Assembly: GCA_035048495.1 (NCBI GenBank)
Contig: CM068543.1
Coordinates: 32,675,096-32,739,095, forward strand
DNA: 64,000 nucleotides
Direction: 5' to 3'
DNA from: Euptelea pleiosperma
Taxonomy: Eukaryota > Streptophyta > Magnoliopsida > Ranunculales > Eupteleaceae
A model generated the notes under the pieces. That model had not been told where the DNA came from. It did no database searches and was given only the letters and a program-made list of their open reading frames with translations. A program made the position numbers and the translations under genes. Positions 24,216-36,930 of the stretch are shown here, one piece after another (the stretch's first letter is position 1; the number at the start of each line of letters is the position of its first letter).

Positions 24216-25302
24216 CCGGGGCACATATTGTGTTTTCTAGCTTGTGCTTCTTGGTAGCTTGGGGATACGGCCTGGTTCCATAGCCGGAAGTGTAGCAGGG
24301 GCCCTCTCGTACGAAGGGGACTGAGAGTGCACTTTGCGAAGTTTCTTTTAGATATAAAAAAAAGGAAGCACGATTATGGAGCTGTGAAGTGGCAAAACCA
24401 ACTATAGATATACACTCCACTTATGTGTGTGATTGATTTTTTTTGTTCTCTCTATTTTTGCTGGTTTATAGGTTGATTTTAAATATTAAACTACCATGGA
24501 AACTGCATCACAAGCTTCAACCTGCAGCAAACCATTAATAAAACACTCAATCCTAAGTTACCTTCAAAAAGAGACTAAAGAATAAAAAACAAGGAGTCTA
24601 CATATGGGTCCAGATTCTTGGTCTTTGGGTATTTAAGAGACCCAATTTCACCTTTGAATTTCCAGATTCTTGGTCTTTGGGTATTTAGAGAACCCATTTC
24701 TTCTTTGAAGTGGTTCTACATTTGGATCTCTTTGGCATCTGAGTTATTTGGTTTTCATTTTTTGAGAGTTTGGCTAGGACCCACTTCATGGTTGTCTTAT
24801 TGGAGAGACAAACCAGTGGGGGTTATAGATTTGAATGCCTTTTCTGTCATTTTTTTTTTTCAGATACCATATCTTGGTTGCAGAGGTATCTTAAAGGAAA
24901 ATGCTACCCCATGGTAGACAGCAAAAAAACTTTGCGCGGTCGACCCCACGAGGCCATTGATTATGATTCTACTATCCACGGTCGACAATAACCCTTAATT
25001 TCTTGAATTATAGAGTTTGGTAATTTTAGAGACATACTCAATTCATATCTCCGTGATAGAGTACTTAGTTTTTGAATTTTTTGTATTTAGCAGCAAATCA
25101 AAAGAAAAAAAAAAATTTCCACAACGAGAGAGATACTTGGGGAAATAGACCAGTTATTTATTAGATTGGAAATAGAATAAAAGAATATATGAAAACTGAA
25201 ACCGGCGCTTCGCTGCAGCTATATCCTCCCCTCCCATGTTATGCAATGGAAGGGGTTGAGGAGAGGGGGTGTGGCAAGCCCAGACGTTTGAACAACTCAA
25301 TC
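24216..25302. other. Intergenic, no gene recognised
   Basis: Unassigned sequence. A direct repeat CCAGATTCTTGGTCTTTGGGTATTTA-like unit occurs twice at about 24610-24690. The right part is the 3' flank of the minus-strand gene at 25303. Confidence 0.4.
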
Positions 25303-26259
25303 TCAGGAGCTGAAATGGACTAACATGGAAACAAGGCAAAGCAAAAGAGAACTACTAGCAAAGGTAAGCCCAAGGGTCCTACAAACTAAACCTGCAAGCT
25401 CTAATGACTCTGATAATTTGGTATCTCTTTTGAACTTATGATCGTACCCAGATGGATAATACCATCCATTTTCAACGCTGTTACATCTCTGCAACCTCTC
25501 CTTCATCCTCACATCCTCTATTCTCTCTCTTAGAACTCTCAAGTTCGCGTCCACAATGTTCATCGACCTTCCTGCTATCAAACACAATAAAATGAATGAG
25601 CTTCCATATGAGTTTACTTGAACTCAACCAAGTTAACTCAGGTTGATTCGTGAGTCAAAATGAACACTTTTTTTATTTTGTCTTTTAGGGTACTTTGCGT
25701 TTTTCAACAACATGAGATGGTACCAATGTTTTCATATCGGGACCAGTCATCGAACTGATCAAGGGCCTGTGATCATCCGGTCGACTGGGTTAACCGCCAC
25801 ATAGCAACTCTTTGTGGTCCACTGATCCCATGAATGCTTTGCCCCGCCCTTTGGTGGACCACCCCAGGCCACCGGTTCTGGGTTGAACTCAGAATCTCTC
25901 GCTTTCTGGAGTGGAGTCCTGGCCATCAGCACTTTCTTAGTAGAGAAAGGTGGCGCCTAGCCGGGGCACTTGATGTTGCAACCCAACAACACATGGACTC
26001 ATATAATTGATATCGCTGACGCGCAAGACCTTAATTTTATGTCCTTATCTCGAATTTCTAAACATCAATAATATTGATGATGATGATGATGATGATGATG
26101 ATGTTGTTTTAATCTTTCCAAGGCGACAAATAAGATAGAGAAATAGCAATTACCTTCGTCTCCATAGCTTTGAGCTCTCACTTGTGGGGAATTGCAGAAC
26201 TTACGCTGCTTGATAAACGGTCTGCTCAAGCCAAAAAAGGAAGGAAGAGAAGAAGCCAT
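25303..26259 (-). CDS. Plastid-targeted small membrane protein, paralogue 1 (2 exons)
   Basis: Function unknown to me. Exon 1 is 26259-26154 and exon 2 is 25571-25303, joined at ...YGDEG/RSMN, giving 124 residues. Residues 1-35 (MASSLPSFFGLSRPF...) are rich in Ser and basic residues, as in chloroplast transit peptides. Exon 2 has NIVDANLRVLRERIEDVRMKER, a predicted helix, and then GWYYPSGYDHKFKRD. One C-terminal hydrophobic segment (ELAGLVCRTLGLTFASSSLLLCLVSMLVHF) probably spans a membrane. An upstream in-frame ATG exists, but the paralogue at 39997-40485 begins at the equivalent MASS, which supports this start. The intron contains a (GAT)n microsatellite at about 26076-26103. Confidence 0.8.
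26076..26103. repeat. (GAT)n microsatellite in intron
   Basis: About nine GAT units inside the intron of the plastid-protein gene, 50 bases from the 5' splice site. Confidence 0.85.
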
Positions 26260-26499
26260 GGCCTTCTGAACTGGCTCAACAAATAAATGAAATTCCAACC
26301 CAACTGGGTAATCAATGATCCATGAGTTGTGCGCAACTGTGTACATATACAAGTTCATTACCTGTCAATAAATTTATAAAACTTCGACTGAGGAAACAAT
26401 ATATAGAATGGTTTATTGGTCAAAGCTTGGTTGTCAGAAGTGTTGTATTGAGTTAGAGATTAAGATAATCACATCCCATTAATCTTATATCTTCATGTT

Positions 26500-26890
26500 C
26501 AAAACAAGGGCTGCTGCTTTGGATTCGATATCAGGGTCAAATCCAAAACCAAATCCAATAGATGGGATCCAGATTTTTTTTTTATCAGAATGGGGCAATC
26601 CAACATTTAACCGATCTGATGTATAAAAATGTCAAATTACAGATGGGAAAGGTTTTCGCAACACATTTCATTACTATAATGAATTTTCGATATTATAACA
26701 AATTTTGTATGATTGGGTCATTATCTGATGGATCAGGGTACATTCAGAACCAAGCCAGGATGGATCACGAAGAAACAGATCCGATCCATTGGACATAAGA
26801 CTCCTATGTACAAACCCAATAACGTCCGATCATATCACATCACATCACATACTCGGCCGAACAATCTATTGACAGCCCTATACAAATCAG
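26500..26890. mobile_element. Possible hAT-type non-autonomous element
   Basis: The left end AAGGGCTGCTGCTTTGGAT and right end ATCTATTGACAGCCCTATA suggest TAGGGCTG-type hAT termini. The interior holds GGATCC/TCCGATC motifs. No convincing 8-bp duplication was read, so this is tentative. Confidence 0.35.
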
Positions 26891-27639
26891 GTTTAATAGC
26901 ATTACTTAATGCAGGATGAAACAAGAGAGAGGTCTGATCATTAGGTCCTCAGACGATTGAGACAAGAAAGAAGTCTTTCACAAGGAATTTGATTGGGAAG
27001 TTGGAAGGCAAAACAAAGTTTAAGGAGACTAAACAATTGGGTTGGTGGCAAAAACAAACAAAAAAAGAGTTGAAAGATAGAGAATGACTATATTAATTGA
27101 ATGTTCAGTATGTTTTACCAAGTCTTGCTTAGAATTTGCTTAAAGTAATAAGATTAATTTTGGATTTATGTTTTTGTATGAATTCTAACACAAATGGTTA
27201 GGTCGGAGGGGTACTTCAGTGGAAGATCAGATCGTGGGATTCAAAATAAAATTATAGTTGTTAGTCAGGCATGATCGACAATGAAAGGGAAGAAAGAGTG
27301 CAAGTTTGTTTGCCAGAGGGCGAGGGAGATCTAAAGCATCCATTTCATGTAGAACATGAATGTCATTTGGGGTTTGCTTTCAAATAGGGTCTATAGATAA
27401 AGAGAAATAGAAGAGTATTTAGAGGAAAGAGAAACTCCTTTCAGGATACTCTAGTAAATATTAAGGCCCTCCGGTTCAACTTGCCTCACTCATTTGGTTG
27501 AGGAGATGCTTCAACCCCCTATTATGTTATGACATGTGGAAAGATGGGCAAGGACTACCTAAAGAGTAAGTTACATCTACTTAACATATTTTTGTCTTTT
27601 TTTTTTGTTTTAATATTTTATTTTCTCTCTTCTTTATTA

Positions 27640-27880
27640 AAGTCAAGAACTGTGTACTTAATTTCCTTTATTTACTCCGTCGAGCCATGCTGCCACATGG
27701 ATGACAGGACAAAATATGTACGGTTGAGGCCATGGACCGTTGGATTCAAGAGATCCAAGGCGAACATAACTATTTTATCCTTTGCAGTTGTTGCCTCGTG
27801 GACCATGGATCTCATGAATCCAACGGTCAATAGCCTCAATCATATATGTTTTGCCTGGTTATCGGTGGGGTAGCATTTTC
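27640..27880. mobile_element. Foldback element, about 45-base arms
   Basis: GAGGCCATGGACCGTTGGAT at about 27726 faces ATCCAACGGTCAATAGCCTC at about 27817, with the arms extending further in each direction. No coding capacity. Termini and target duplication were not resolved. Confidence 0.5.
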
Positions 27881-27919
27881 CTACTCTCTAAATAGGTACA
27901 GTTACGTTTACTCTTTAGG

Positions 27920-28226
27920 GCCCACTTACCTTAACGGAAAAAATGGCGCTGAAATTCAAAATTCAAAATTTCAAATTTCAAAAATAGAAAAAATAAAATT
28001 TATCGGAATTTAACAGATTTTAACAAAATTTATCGACTGTTTTTTCCACCAAATTTTCCAGAATTTACCGGCTGTTAAAACTAATTTAACGGCCGTTAAA
28101 ATGAAAAAAAAAAATGGCCGTTAAATTCAAAGCATCAAAACGGATTTTAACGATTTTTACGGTAACGGGCTTGGGGCGTTACCGTTTAAACGCGTTACCT
28201 TTTAAACGGTCGTTTTTAAAACCATG
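27920..28226. mobile_element. hAT-like MITE, AAACGG type, left end lost
   Basis: The right terminus ...CGTTTTTAAAACCATG ends at 28226. The interior has the AAATTCAAAATTTCAAATTTC palindrome and ACGGCCGTTAAAA motifs. The expected left flank copy of TTCTGTAT was not found, so the left end appears truncated. Confidence 0.65.
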
Positions 28227-28399
28227 TTCTGTATAATTAGTCATTTATAGTCATTGGATTTAGCATTTTAATAACGTGGTTTTTGACTGTTGAATTTGAG
28301 CCTTTTATTATGATGCAAAGATATAACTATTATAAATTACCGATCAAGCCGATCTTTGGTATGGAGGTCCACCAAGAGGTGGTCCAGACATCCATAAGG

Positions 28400-31300
28400 T
28401 GACTAGGCCCTAAACTAAGCATCAAATGACATTTTTAGGAGGGGAGACTTCAAATTTTGAAGTCCCTTGTGGCCGGCAAACATTTTCTTCAACATTTGCT
28501 TACGTAAATTTGGATCACACCGTGTCATCGCTACCGTCATCAGCCCCAAACGAAATCCACAGAGAAAAATCTTCTCTTAAATAAGGGATCGTGGTGGGGG
28601 ATGAGGGGTTTCAGTTAAGCTGTGGGGTTAAACCATAGTAAAGTTGTTTCAGTCGTTGAAGTTGGGATCAACCGTGGAAGACGGAATTTTCAGCTGTGTT
28701 GTACTGATTCCGATCTAACCCACCATCATGTATGATAGCAGAGAAGTTGTTAAGTTACACCATACAGACAGAAACACAGACCATGAACCAAACTAGCGCT
28801 ACAACAGAGAATATGAACAAATAAGATTCGAGAAAATCGACAGGAAAATCAGAATAAATCAAAGATCATGGATAAGAACAACTAAATCCCATGAGAAAGA
28901 TGTGAAACAAAACTTTCGCCCCTCCACTTCACTGTTTGTATTTGGGAGTAAAAGAGATGTGAAATTTCTTACAACCATTATGAATGTCCTAGAAAGGGGT
29001 GAATAGGAATATATTCTTTTTCTTAAAATTTCTTTGCTGATTACAATTATATTACAGTCCAATTTAATTCCTGGCTCGTTGCATTCACACACATTCACAT
29101 CCACGGAAATAATATATCGTAAAGCAACCACAAGATATGATGAAAGAGATAAAAGACAAAAGATACGAACCACGACACAGGAGATTTATAGTGGTTCAAT
29201 GTTCACACACCTACGTTCACTATCAAACTCTCAACACAAGGAAGTTTATTATTCAATCAAGTATTACACTCTTACACAATCGAATAACAACATGGTTAGA
29301 AATCTCACTAACCTAAGCACGAGAGAAGGTATTCTCTCCACATCTAATTCTGTTCTAGGCAAGCAATGTCCAACACCTAATTACGCTTTAGGCAAGTAAG
29401 TCTACACCTAGTTACGCTCTACACAGCCGAGTCGAGTAATAACTCAACTCTCAAGGGATTATTTCTCCCAACGAGTCCAAAGTGAGTAACGACTCACTGC
29501 GACTCTAAATGATATGATTTTATAGAATTTAATTATACTTAATACCTCTTAATAAGTTAAACCAAATCAAACAAATACTTCTTTAGATGAAGAAAGGAGA
29601 GGCGATGAAGCTTTGATGAAAGTTTCTCCAAATTATGGTGTTACTCCAAGAACCGAACGACTCCCTTGATATGTGTAAGTCCCGTCAAAGATGTAGAAGT
29701 CACTCTAAACGCACCAACCATTTTAAGAAGGTTTTTCAAAGCATTTTAAGCTATGGGAAGATTAGGGTTTAAACAAAGGCTTATTGAAGGCTAAAGATTG
29801 CTCAATGTAGGCTAAGTCTAAGCTTCAAAAAGTTGTCCATGAAATAGGCCAAAAGGAGTATAAATAGTACCAATGAAAAAACTCTCCAATGGGCAAAAAT
29901 TCACTCAAAATAGAAGTAGCGGAGGCGCGCGCCTGAGCTCACCTCGGTCGCCCGTGCTCTGAGCACTTCGCATGGGCAGAAAAGCATATAATGGTAGGTG
30001 CCCCAGATGACTTCGGGCGCCCCCACTTCCAAAAAATAACATGGCACCCATTTAATAAAACGATCATAACGTTTGCTCTCAAAGTCCAATTTGGGTGATT
30101 AAAAGCTCATTGAAAAGCTAATGAAATTCTCTATCCAATGATATATGGTATGAAGTATGTTGATAGATGTTTCATTATCCAAACCAAAGAACTACCTTAA
30201 GGTCAATAATGAATTAAACCAATAAAAACTAATTTAGAGAAGATTAACCCATAGATACAAACTTGATATACCTTTTGAGTTTGGATCACCGTGAGTTTTA
30301 TCTTGATCAGGATGAACTTGAAGTACTTTGTTTGATCTCCTTTGAAGTGCTGGATCAGATGATATACTAATACAACTCGATCCAATGTAGCTTTGTTCTT
30401 CATGCCTTGTCTCTCTTAGATATTACATGACATAGAATAGACAATGACAAATACAACATGATATTTACTTATCATAGAATTGACAATACAATAAAATATC
30501 ACTTTACATGATGAGACAAATAAAAAGAAAACGAAAGAGAAAAAGGAAATAGAAGTATTAAGAAAAAAATAGCTCGAACAAAAACGTTATCTCCTGGTTA
30601 CACTTGACCTATCCTCCACATGCCAATATCTGATTTGGGGTTGAGGCATCCCATCAACCAAATGGGTGAGGAAAGGTAATTCCAAGGCTCATCTATTCAG
30701 TTGTGGCGCATGTGTTTGTCACATTATTTTGACAAGTGAAAAATGTCATATAAAATAGCATTCCTTGTGGGACCCACATGTATAATCTCCTCACCACGAA
30801 GAACATGTTCACAAAAAATCATAGCCTGCCGGCACCCCTATTGAAACTGCTAACCTGGCCTATAAATGTATACTTAAAATTTATCGTAGAATGCATGGTC
30901 CATATTTTCTTAACTTGTAACGCAACGTTCATATATAGGGCTAGAAATGTTCAAATGAGCTGATTTTTTGTTGGGTAATTTCTCTAGAAATTAACGGTTG
31001 CAATGTTTCTACCCGACAAGATAACGAATAGTAAAAAAAACAACGATTTTCGATTTTGCCCTTAACTTTTAGGTGTGACTTCAAAAAGGCGATTGAAACA
31101 AAGCTGACACGACCGTACGCCTACAGCTTTTTCTACTCCTATTCCCAATGATGGCTCTAACATACTTTTGGATCAACCGTCCGATTATGATCTAACAGCT
31201 GGGGATCACTCCAAAAAGCAATCAACCTTTTTTGACAATGACACTCTTTTATGTTCTATTTTTTTATTTTTTCCTATTTTATCATTTATCTCCTCCTATT

Positions 31301-31400
31301 CTGCCGTCCGTTTCTCTTATTTTGTAATATGTTTTCTCATTCTCTATCATTTATTCTCTCTGATACAAGATCAACAATGGCCATGAAAAAACTCACTATA
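28400..31400. other. Unassigned 3-kb stretch, possible LTR-type remnant
   Basis: No gene recognised. The segment 29170-29500 (GGAGATTTATAGTGGTTCA followed by many CTCT/ACAC phrases and repeated TAATTACGCTTTAGGCAAG/TAGTTACGCTCTAC pieces) reads like non-coding LTR-retroelement internal sequence. 29930-30010 has GGTCGCCCG.../...CGGGCGCCCC, a GC-rich inverted pair. No TG...CA ends or PBS found. Around 30770-30990 are pieces resembling the foldback family at 54375. Confidence 0.35.
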
Positions 31401-31439
31401 ATCATCTAAATGAGTAAATAGACACGAAGAGAAACCAAT

Positions 31440-33055
31440 GATAGAACAGTAGAAAACAAACGACATGAAAATGTAAAAGAGATGGTATGAAAGGAGAAAA
31501 CAGATGATATCAAAGTAGAAAATAGACACGAGGAGAAAACAGATGATAGAACATGCAAAAGAAATCACAGGAGAAAAATGAAGACTGAAGAGAAGAGGAC
31601 GATGGAGGAGGAAGAGAAAAGGAAGGCTGAACAGGAGAGGAAGGTAGATGATGAAAAGGAAAGGAAGGCTGAAGAGGAGAGGAGGGTGGAGGAGCTAGAG
31701 AAAAGGAATGTTGAAGAGGAGATGAAGTTATGTCGACTGTTTTCTCTTTGTATGTCGTCTGTTTTCTCGATGTCTGTCGTCTGTTTTGTGTTGTCTATAT
31801 ATCTCGTGTGTCGTCTATTTTTTCTTTGTATATCGTCTGTTTTCTTTTTGTCTGTCGGCTGTTTTCTCTTTGTATGTTGTCTATTTTCGTCTTGCTTGTA
31901 TGTCGTTTGTTTTCTCTATGTCTGTCGTCTATTTTATGTTGTCTATATATCTCGTATGTCGTCTGTTTTCTCTTTGTCTGTCGGCTGTTCTCTCTTTGTA
32001 TGTCGTCTATTTTCGTCTTGCTTGTATGTCGTCTGTTTTCTTTATGTTTATTTTTTATTTTCTTCTTGTCTGTCGTCTGTTTTCTTGACTCTCTTCTATC
32101 GTCAGTTTTCTCCTATTCTATCATCTATTTCCTCTAGTTATCGATTTTGTCCTTTAATTGATGTATTAGAATAGAACAAGTGAATAGATCGATAGTTACT
32201 TATTACACTATTTGTTATTAGAGATGACAACATCCATTCATAATTGTCAAGTTTCATAACTTGTTTTTCTTAACAAGTTTAATAATTGTCTCGTATGATG
32301 TTAGTAAAGGAGAAAATGGATGATGGAAAAGGAGAAAATAGATATTAGTAAAGGAGAATATGGTTGATAGAAAATGAGAAAATAAATGTTAGAAAAGGAG
32401 AAAACGAATGATAGAAAGGAAGAAAAAAGAGCATAGGAGAAAACGGAGGATAGAAAAAGAGAAAACAGACAACGAAGTAGGAAAAAACAGACAATAGAAA
32501 ATATCAAAAGAGATGATGGAAAAGGAGAAAATGGATGATAGAAAAGGAGAAAAGAGAAGATAGAAATGGAGAAAATAGATGTTAAAAAAAGAGAAAACGG
32601 ATGATAGAAAGGGAGAAAAGAGAGCAAAAGAGAAAACAGATGATAGAAAAAGAGAAAACAGACGACGGAGTAAGAGAAAATAAACGATAGAAAATGTGAA
32701 AAGAGATGATGGAAAAGGAGAAAATAGATGATAGAAAAGGAGAAAAGAGAAGATAGAAAAGAAGAAAATAGATGTTAGAAAAAGAGAAAACGAATGATAG
32801 AAAAAGAGAAAACAGACGACGGAGTAAGAGAAAACAGACGATAGAAAATGTGAAAAGAGATGATGAAAAAGGAGAAAATGGATGATAGAAAAGGAGAAAA
32901 GAGAAGATAGAAATGGAGAAAATAGATGTTAAAAATGAGAAATGGATAATAGAAAGGGAGAAAAGAGAGCAAAGGAGAAAACGGATGATAGAAAACAGAC
33001 GACGGAATAGGAGAAAACAGACGATAGAAAATGTGAAAAGAGATGATGGGAAAAA
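31440..33055. repeat. GA/CT minisatellite with two strand switches
   Basis: From 31440 to 31725 the + strand is A/G-rich (AAAGGAGAAAACAGATGATAG-type units). From 31730 to about 32140 it is the complement (GTCTGTTTTCTCTTTGTATG-type units). From 32290 to 33050 it is A/G-rich again. The basic unit is about 20 bases, with larger groups of about 150-200 bases recurring (GAGAAGATAGAAATGGAG at 32552 and again near 32902). Long open frames here, including a 198-codon one at 31578, are by-products of the repeat. Confidence 0.85.
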
Positions 33056-33289
33056 CCGTGGCTTATAACAAATATAAGTTGCCCCTTCCTCTCCATCTCT
33101 CGTTCTCTCATTCTTTCTCTCCCACTCGAACAGCCCCTACCGCCGTCGTGATTGCAGACAATCCACCGTGACCCTCGCTCCTCTCTTAGTCGTCTTCAAC
33201 TCGGTTTCAATTTGGTGGTAAACTTCTGTTACAACCTTCACCACCTAGCCACGTGTTACCACCTACCCTTAAGTGGATAGAGTATTCAT

Positions 33290-33425
33290 CTGTTTTAGTT
33301 TGGTCCTACTTATTAGGAGAGTTGTTAGTAGTTCCTATTTTCTAGAGAAGTATTTGAATCAGCCTCTATCTCTGAGAGAGCTATTAGTTTGGTCCTCCTT
33401 ATTAGGAGAGTTGTTAGTAGCATGA
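33290..33425 (+). repeat. Direct repeat in presumed Gypsy LTR
   Basis: TTAGTTTGGTCCT.CTTATTAG plus GAGAGTTGTTAGTAG occurs at about 33295-33331 and again at 33385-33421. The position just before the PBS-like site suggests it belongs to the 5' LTR, whose left end I could not fix. Confidence 0.55.
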
Positions 33426-33520
33426 GCCTATAAATTGTAACCATCGAGGAGATGAATAAGGGCCGAAATTACTTTATACTTGTTGTAGTTAATTAATAGA
33501 TTAAGGGTACTTATTATTTT

Positions 33521-36500
33521 GGTATCAAAACTTCTATCCTGCACCTATGGCAGCACCACCTGGCTTTGAGAGGAATATCAATCAGGAGATTGATGAGATA
33601 CGGTTGGAAGTTTCAAGTTCCAAGAGAAGCGTCAATGAGTTATCCTCCGGAATAGCCGAACTCATGACGACTATGCTTAACATGCAAACCTCCATCAACA
33701 ATCTCTATACTCAGTCACCCCCTTTTGTTGAAGAACTACGACAACAACCTGATGTTCGACTTCCCACTCCCTTTCGTGGCTACAAAGGGAGGCCAATTTG
33801 ACTTGATCCCCACCATTGGCAGAACTGATCCGGAAGGATGGGTGTTCCGAGCACAACAATTTCAACATCTCCACAGTGTCTCGGATGATCAAATGGTAGA
33901 TGCAGCATCAGTTCATCTTCAAGGTGAGACGATACCGTGGTATCAATGGTTGGCTTGAACGGTGGGGCGTCCGACATGGGTCACTTTCACACGAGCCTTA
34001 TGTACACATTTTGGCACAATGGAAGATGAAGATCCTAAAGGATCATTAGCCAAGCTACGCCAAATTACAGCAGTATGTGATTATCAATCCAAGTTTGAAC
34101 GGTTAGCAAACCGTAGTGTGACATTGTTAGAAGCATTTCTCATAAGGTGCTTCATCTCCAGGCTCAAAGAGGAAATCAAACCTGGGGTAAAGCTATTGAA
34201 TCCTCTTACTTTAAATCAGGCATATGCAATAGCTAAACAAAATGAAGAATCTATAAATGCAATTGTCCTAACGATGTTGAGAAGACAACCATTCCGTCCT
34301 ACTTATTTCTTGCAGCCACAAGTGTCCTTGGCAACACCTGTACCACCAACTCCACCAAGTAAATGGATGGGATCAGCTGCTGTGAATCCGCCTATTGCCA
34401 CAAACTCTCCATCGGGTGTACGCCGGGCTAAGCATGGCTGAACAGCAAGAGCATCGAGTTAAGGGACTTTGTTTCAATTGCAATGAGCAGTTTCACCCCG
34501 ACCATCGATGTAAGAACCCACAACTATTGCTTCTTGAAATGGACGATGATTCTGACTCCAATGTTGAATTAGAGAAGGAGACAGATGATATCCCTCCTAT
34601 GGAGATTTCCTTAAATGTTATAACAGGTATACAACGACCTAAAACAATGCGGCTCGTGGGACAAATTAAAAAGCAACGCGTCACAATACTCGTTGATTTT
34701 GGATCAATCCACAACTTCCTTCATCCAAGGATCGCAAGGCAATGTGGATTACCCGTTACTCGCTCCAATTCCATTAGCGACACGATAGCTAATGGATGCA
34801 AGGTATAAAGCCTCGGGAGTTGCAATAAGGTGAATATCGCATTGCAAGGACACTCGTTCACTTCAGATTTTTTCTGCTACCAGTGTGTGGGTATGAGGTT
34901 ATTCTTGGTGCAGAATGGCTTCGCTCTCTCGAAGTTATTAATTGGGACTTCAGGAAAATGACGATGCAATTTAAACATGGCCAATACCATGTTTTACTCA
35001 CAGGAGTTCCCGCCTCATTTGCTACAGTCAACGATACTGGAGAATTTCACCTCCTGATTCTACAACAAAGGCAAGGTCTCATCTTCATATTTCTTATGCA
35101 TTCTCCATCATTGCAAGAACCGAACTTAGACCCTAAAGTTACTTCACTTTGAGGGCAATTTTCTGATGTATTCAATGAACCCCGTGGGCTGCCACCCACT
35201 CGAATCCAAGATCATCGAATCCCCCTATTGCCCGGAAGTACCCCGACCAACGTCAGACCTTATAGATACCCTCACTTCCAAAAAAATGAAATAGAAAAGT
35301 TGGTGCGGGAAATGCATGATTTAGGGATTATAAGGCCTAGCACTAGCCTTTTTTCTTCCCTGGTTCTTTTAGTTAAAAAGAAAGATAGGACTTGGCGGTT
35401 GTGCGTTGATTATCGTGCTCTTAACAACATCACGGTAAAAGATAGATATCCTATACCAGTTATTGATGAGCTACTAGATGAGCTACATGAGGCTACTATT
35501 TTCTCCAAATTAGACATTTGGTCTGGGTACCACCAAATCAGAGTCACTGAAGCAGTTATTCCACAAATGGCATCCTGAACTCATGAAGGGCATTACGAGT
35601 TTCTGGTAATGCCATTTGGCCTCTCCAATGCATTGGCCACCCTCCAAAGTCTCATGAATGAAGTTTTTAGGCGATTCCTTCGGCGATTTGTGTTGGTATT
35701 CTTTGACAACAATCTCGTCTATAGCTCGGATCTGGAATCTCATCTCGAACATCTCACTGAAGTTTTTCAAGTCCTACGCCAGCACCAACTTTTTGTCCGA
35801 AGATCCAAGTGCTATTTTGCTCAAAATTCGATGGAGTACCTAGGCCATATAACATCGGCTAGGTGTTTAAGTTGATCCTTCAAAGATTGATGCTATGACG
35901 CAATGGCCGAAGCCCTCATCTCTGAAGTCCTGAAGAGGATTCCTAGGCCTCACTGGGTACTACCGCAAGTTTGTCAAGAACTATGGTACAATAGTAGCCC
36001 CACTCACTCAAATGTTGCGAAAGGATTCCTTTCATTGGTCATATGAAGCTGTAGCTGCCTTTGAAGGACTCAAGAAGGCCCTATCAACTACGCCCACATT
36101 GGCCTTACCAGATTTTTCTCGTGAGTTCATTCTTGAGTGTGATGCTTGTGGGTCCGGCATTGGAGCTGTATTATCACAAGGAGGTCAGCCTCTTGCCTAC
36201 ATTAGCAAATCATTGGCTGAAAAACATCGCAACTTATCTGTCTATGATAAGGAAATGATAGCTATTGTCTTTGTCATTTCCAAATGGCGTCCTTATCTCC
36301 TAGGGAGGCATTTTAAAGTCTTAACCGACCATCAAACACTTAAGTACTTCATGGAACAACGTTTAACGACAATGGAGCAATAGAAATGGCTCACAAAGCT
36401 CCTTGGGTACGACTACGAGATAGTCTACTGACGTGGAAAAGAAAATGTTGTAGCCGATGCTCTTTCTCATCTACACGAGGATCCTCAGGTGCACACTATC

Positions 36501-36794
36501 TCAACTCGTATATTTTCCACCATAAGTGATATTATCAAGGATACTCTTTTAGATGCAGATCTCAACACCATCATCCAACGGCTTAAAGAAGACCCATATC
36601 AATCCCACATTATTCTTTCAACAATATTATTCTACGCTACAAGGTATGGGTTGTTCTTCCTTCCACTTCACCATGGTGCCAAAAGCTCTTGGATGAATTC
36701 CACGCCTCACCAATTGGGGGCCATTCTAGTTTTTTGCCAACATACAAAAGAATATCTAGACCTCGTGAAAAATCGACTTCAATTTGAAAATTAA
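33521..36794 (+). mobile_element. Ty3/Gypsy LTR retrotransposon, truncated and dead
   Basis: A PBS-like TTTGGTATCAAAACTT (initiator-Met type, diverged) at about 33518 is followed by gag, protease, reverse transcriptase and RNase H in order, all broken (see the pseudogene entry). The element stops within the N-terminal zinc-binding region of integrase near 36794, and no 3' LTR was found. The domain order RT-RNase H before integrase defines Gypsy. Much older than the Copia element at 4901. Confidence 0.88.
33547..36794 (+). pseudogene. Gypsy gag-pol remnant
   Basis: Pieces in order: gag (MAAPPGFERNINQEIDEIRL at 33547; retrotransposon gag core to 34300), zinc knuckle CFNCNEQFHPDHRC (about 34470), protease-like ILVDFGSIHNFLHP (about 34690, the expected DSGS changed to DFGS), [20 protein letters not shown] (about 35375) and MPFGLSNALATLQSLMN, and RNase H ECDACGSGIGAVLSQGG to LTDHQTLKYFMEQ (36120-36360). 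The RT catalytic YxDD box reads FFDNN, so it is catalytically dead. Stops at about 35577 and 36381 and at least five frame changes are present. The last readable part (36490-36790) leads into integrase. Confidence 0.88.
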
Positions 36795-36799
36795 ATCTA

Positions 36800-36930
36800 G
36801 ACCATCCAATTAAACAATTATTTTGGAATGTCGAAATTGACTTTTTTTGTGATGATGATCATCACCATCCAATTAAACAATTATTTTGGAATGTCGAAAT
36901 TGACTATTTTTTGTGATGATGATCATCACT
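36800..36930 (+). repeat. Tandem duplication of about 65 bp
   Basis: CCATCCAATTAAACAATTAT through TGTGATGATGATCATCA occurs twice back to back (about 36803-36866 and 36867-36930), differing only in the T-run. It immediately follows the Gypsy truncation point. Confidence 0.9.

Noticed and set aside
24216..24420. Possible organelle-derived insertion (CTCTCGTACGAAGGGGACTG)
   Set aside because: I could not match it confidently to any plastid or mitochondrial gene by eye.
31578..32174. 198-codon open frame with a Lys/Glu-rich coiled-coil-like start and a Cys/Phe/Ser-rich tail
   Set aside because: It is produced by translating the GA then CT minisatellite; overlapping frames in the same region look equally long. 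No splice or start context.
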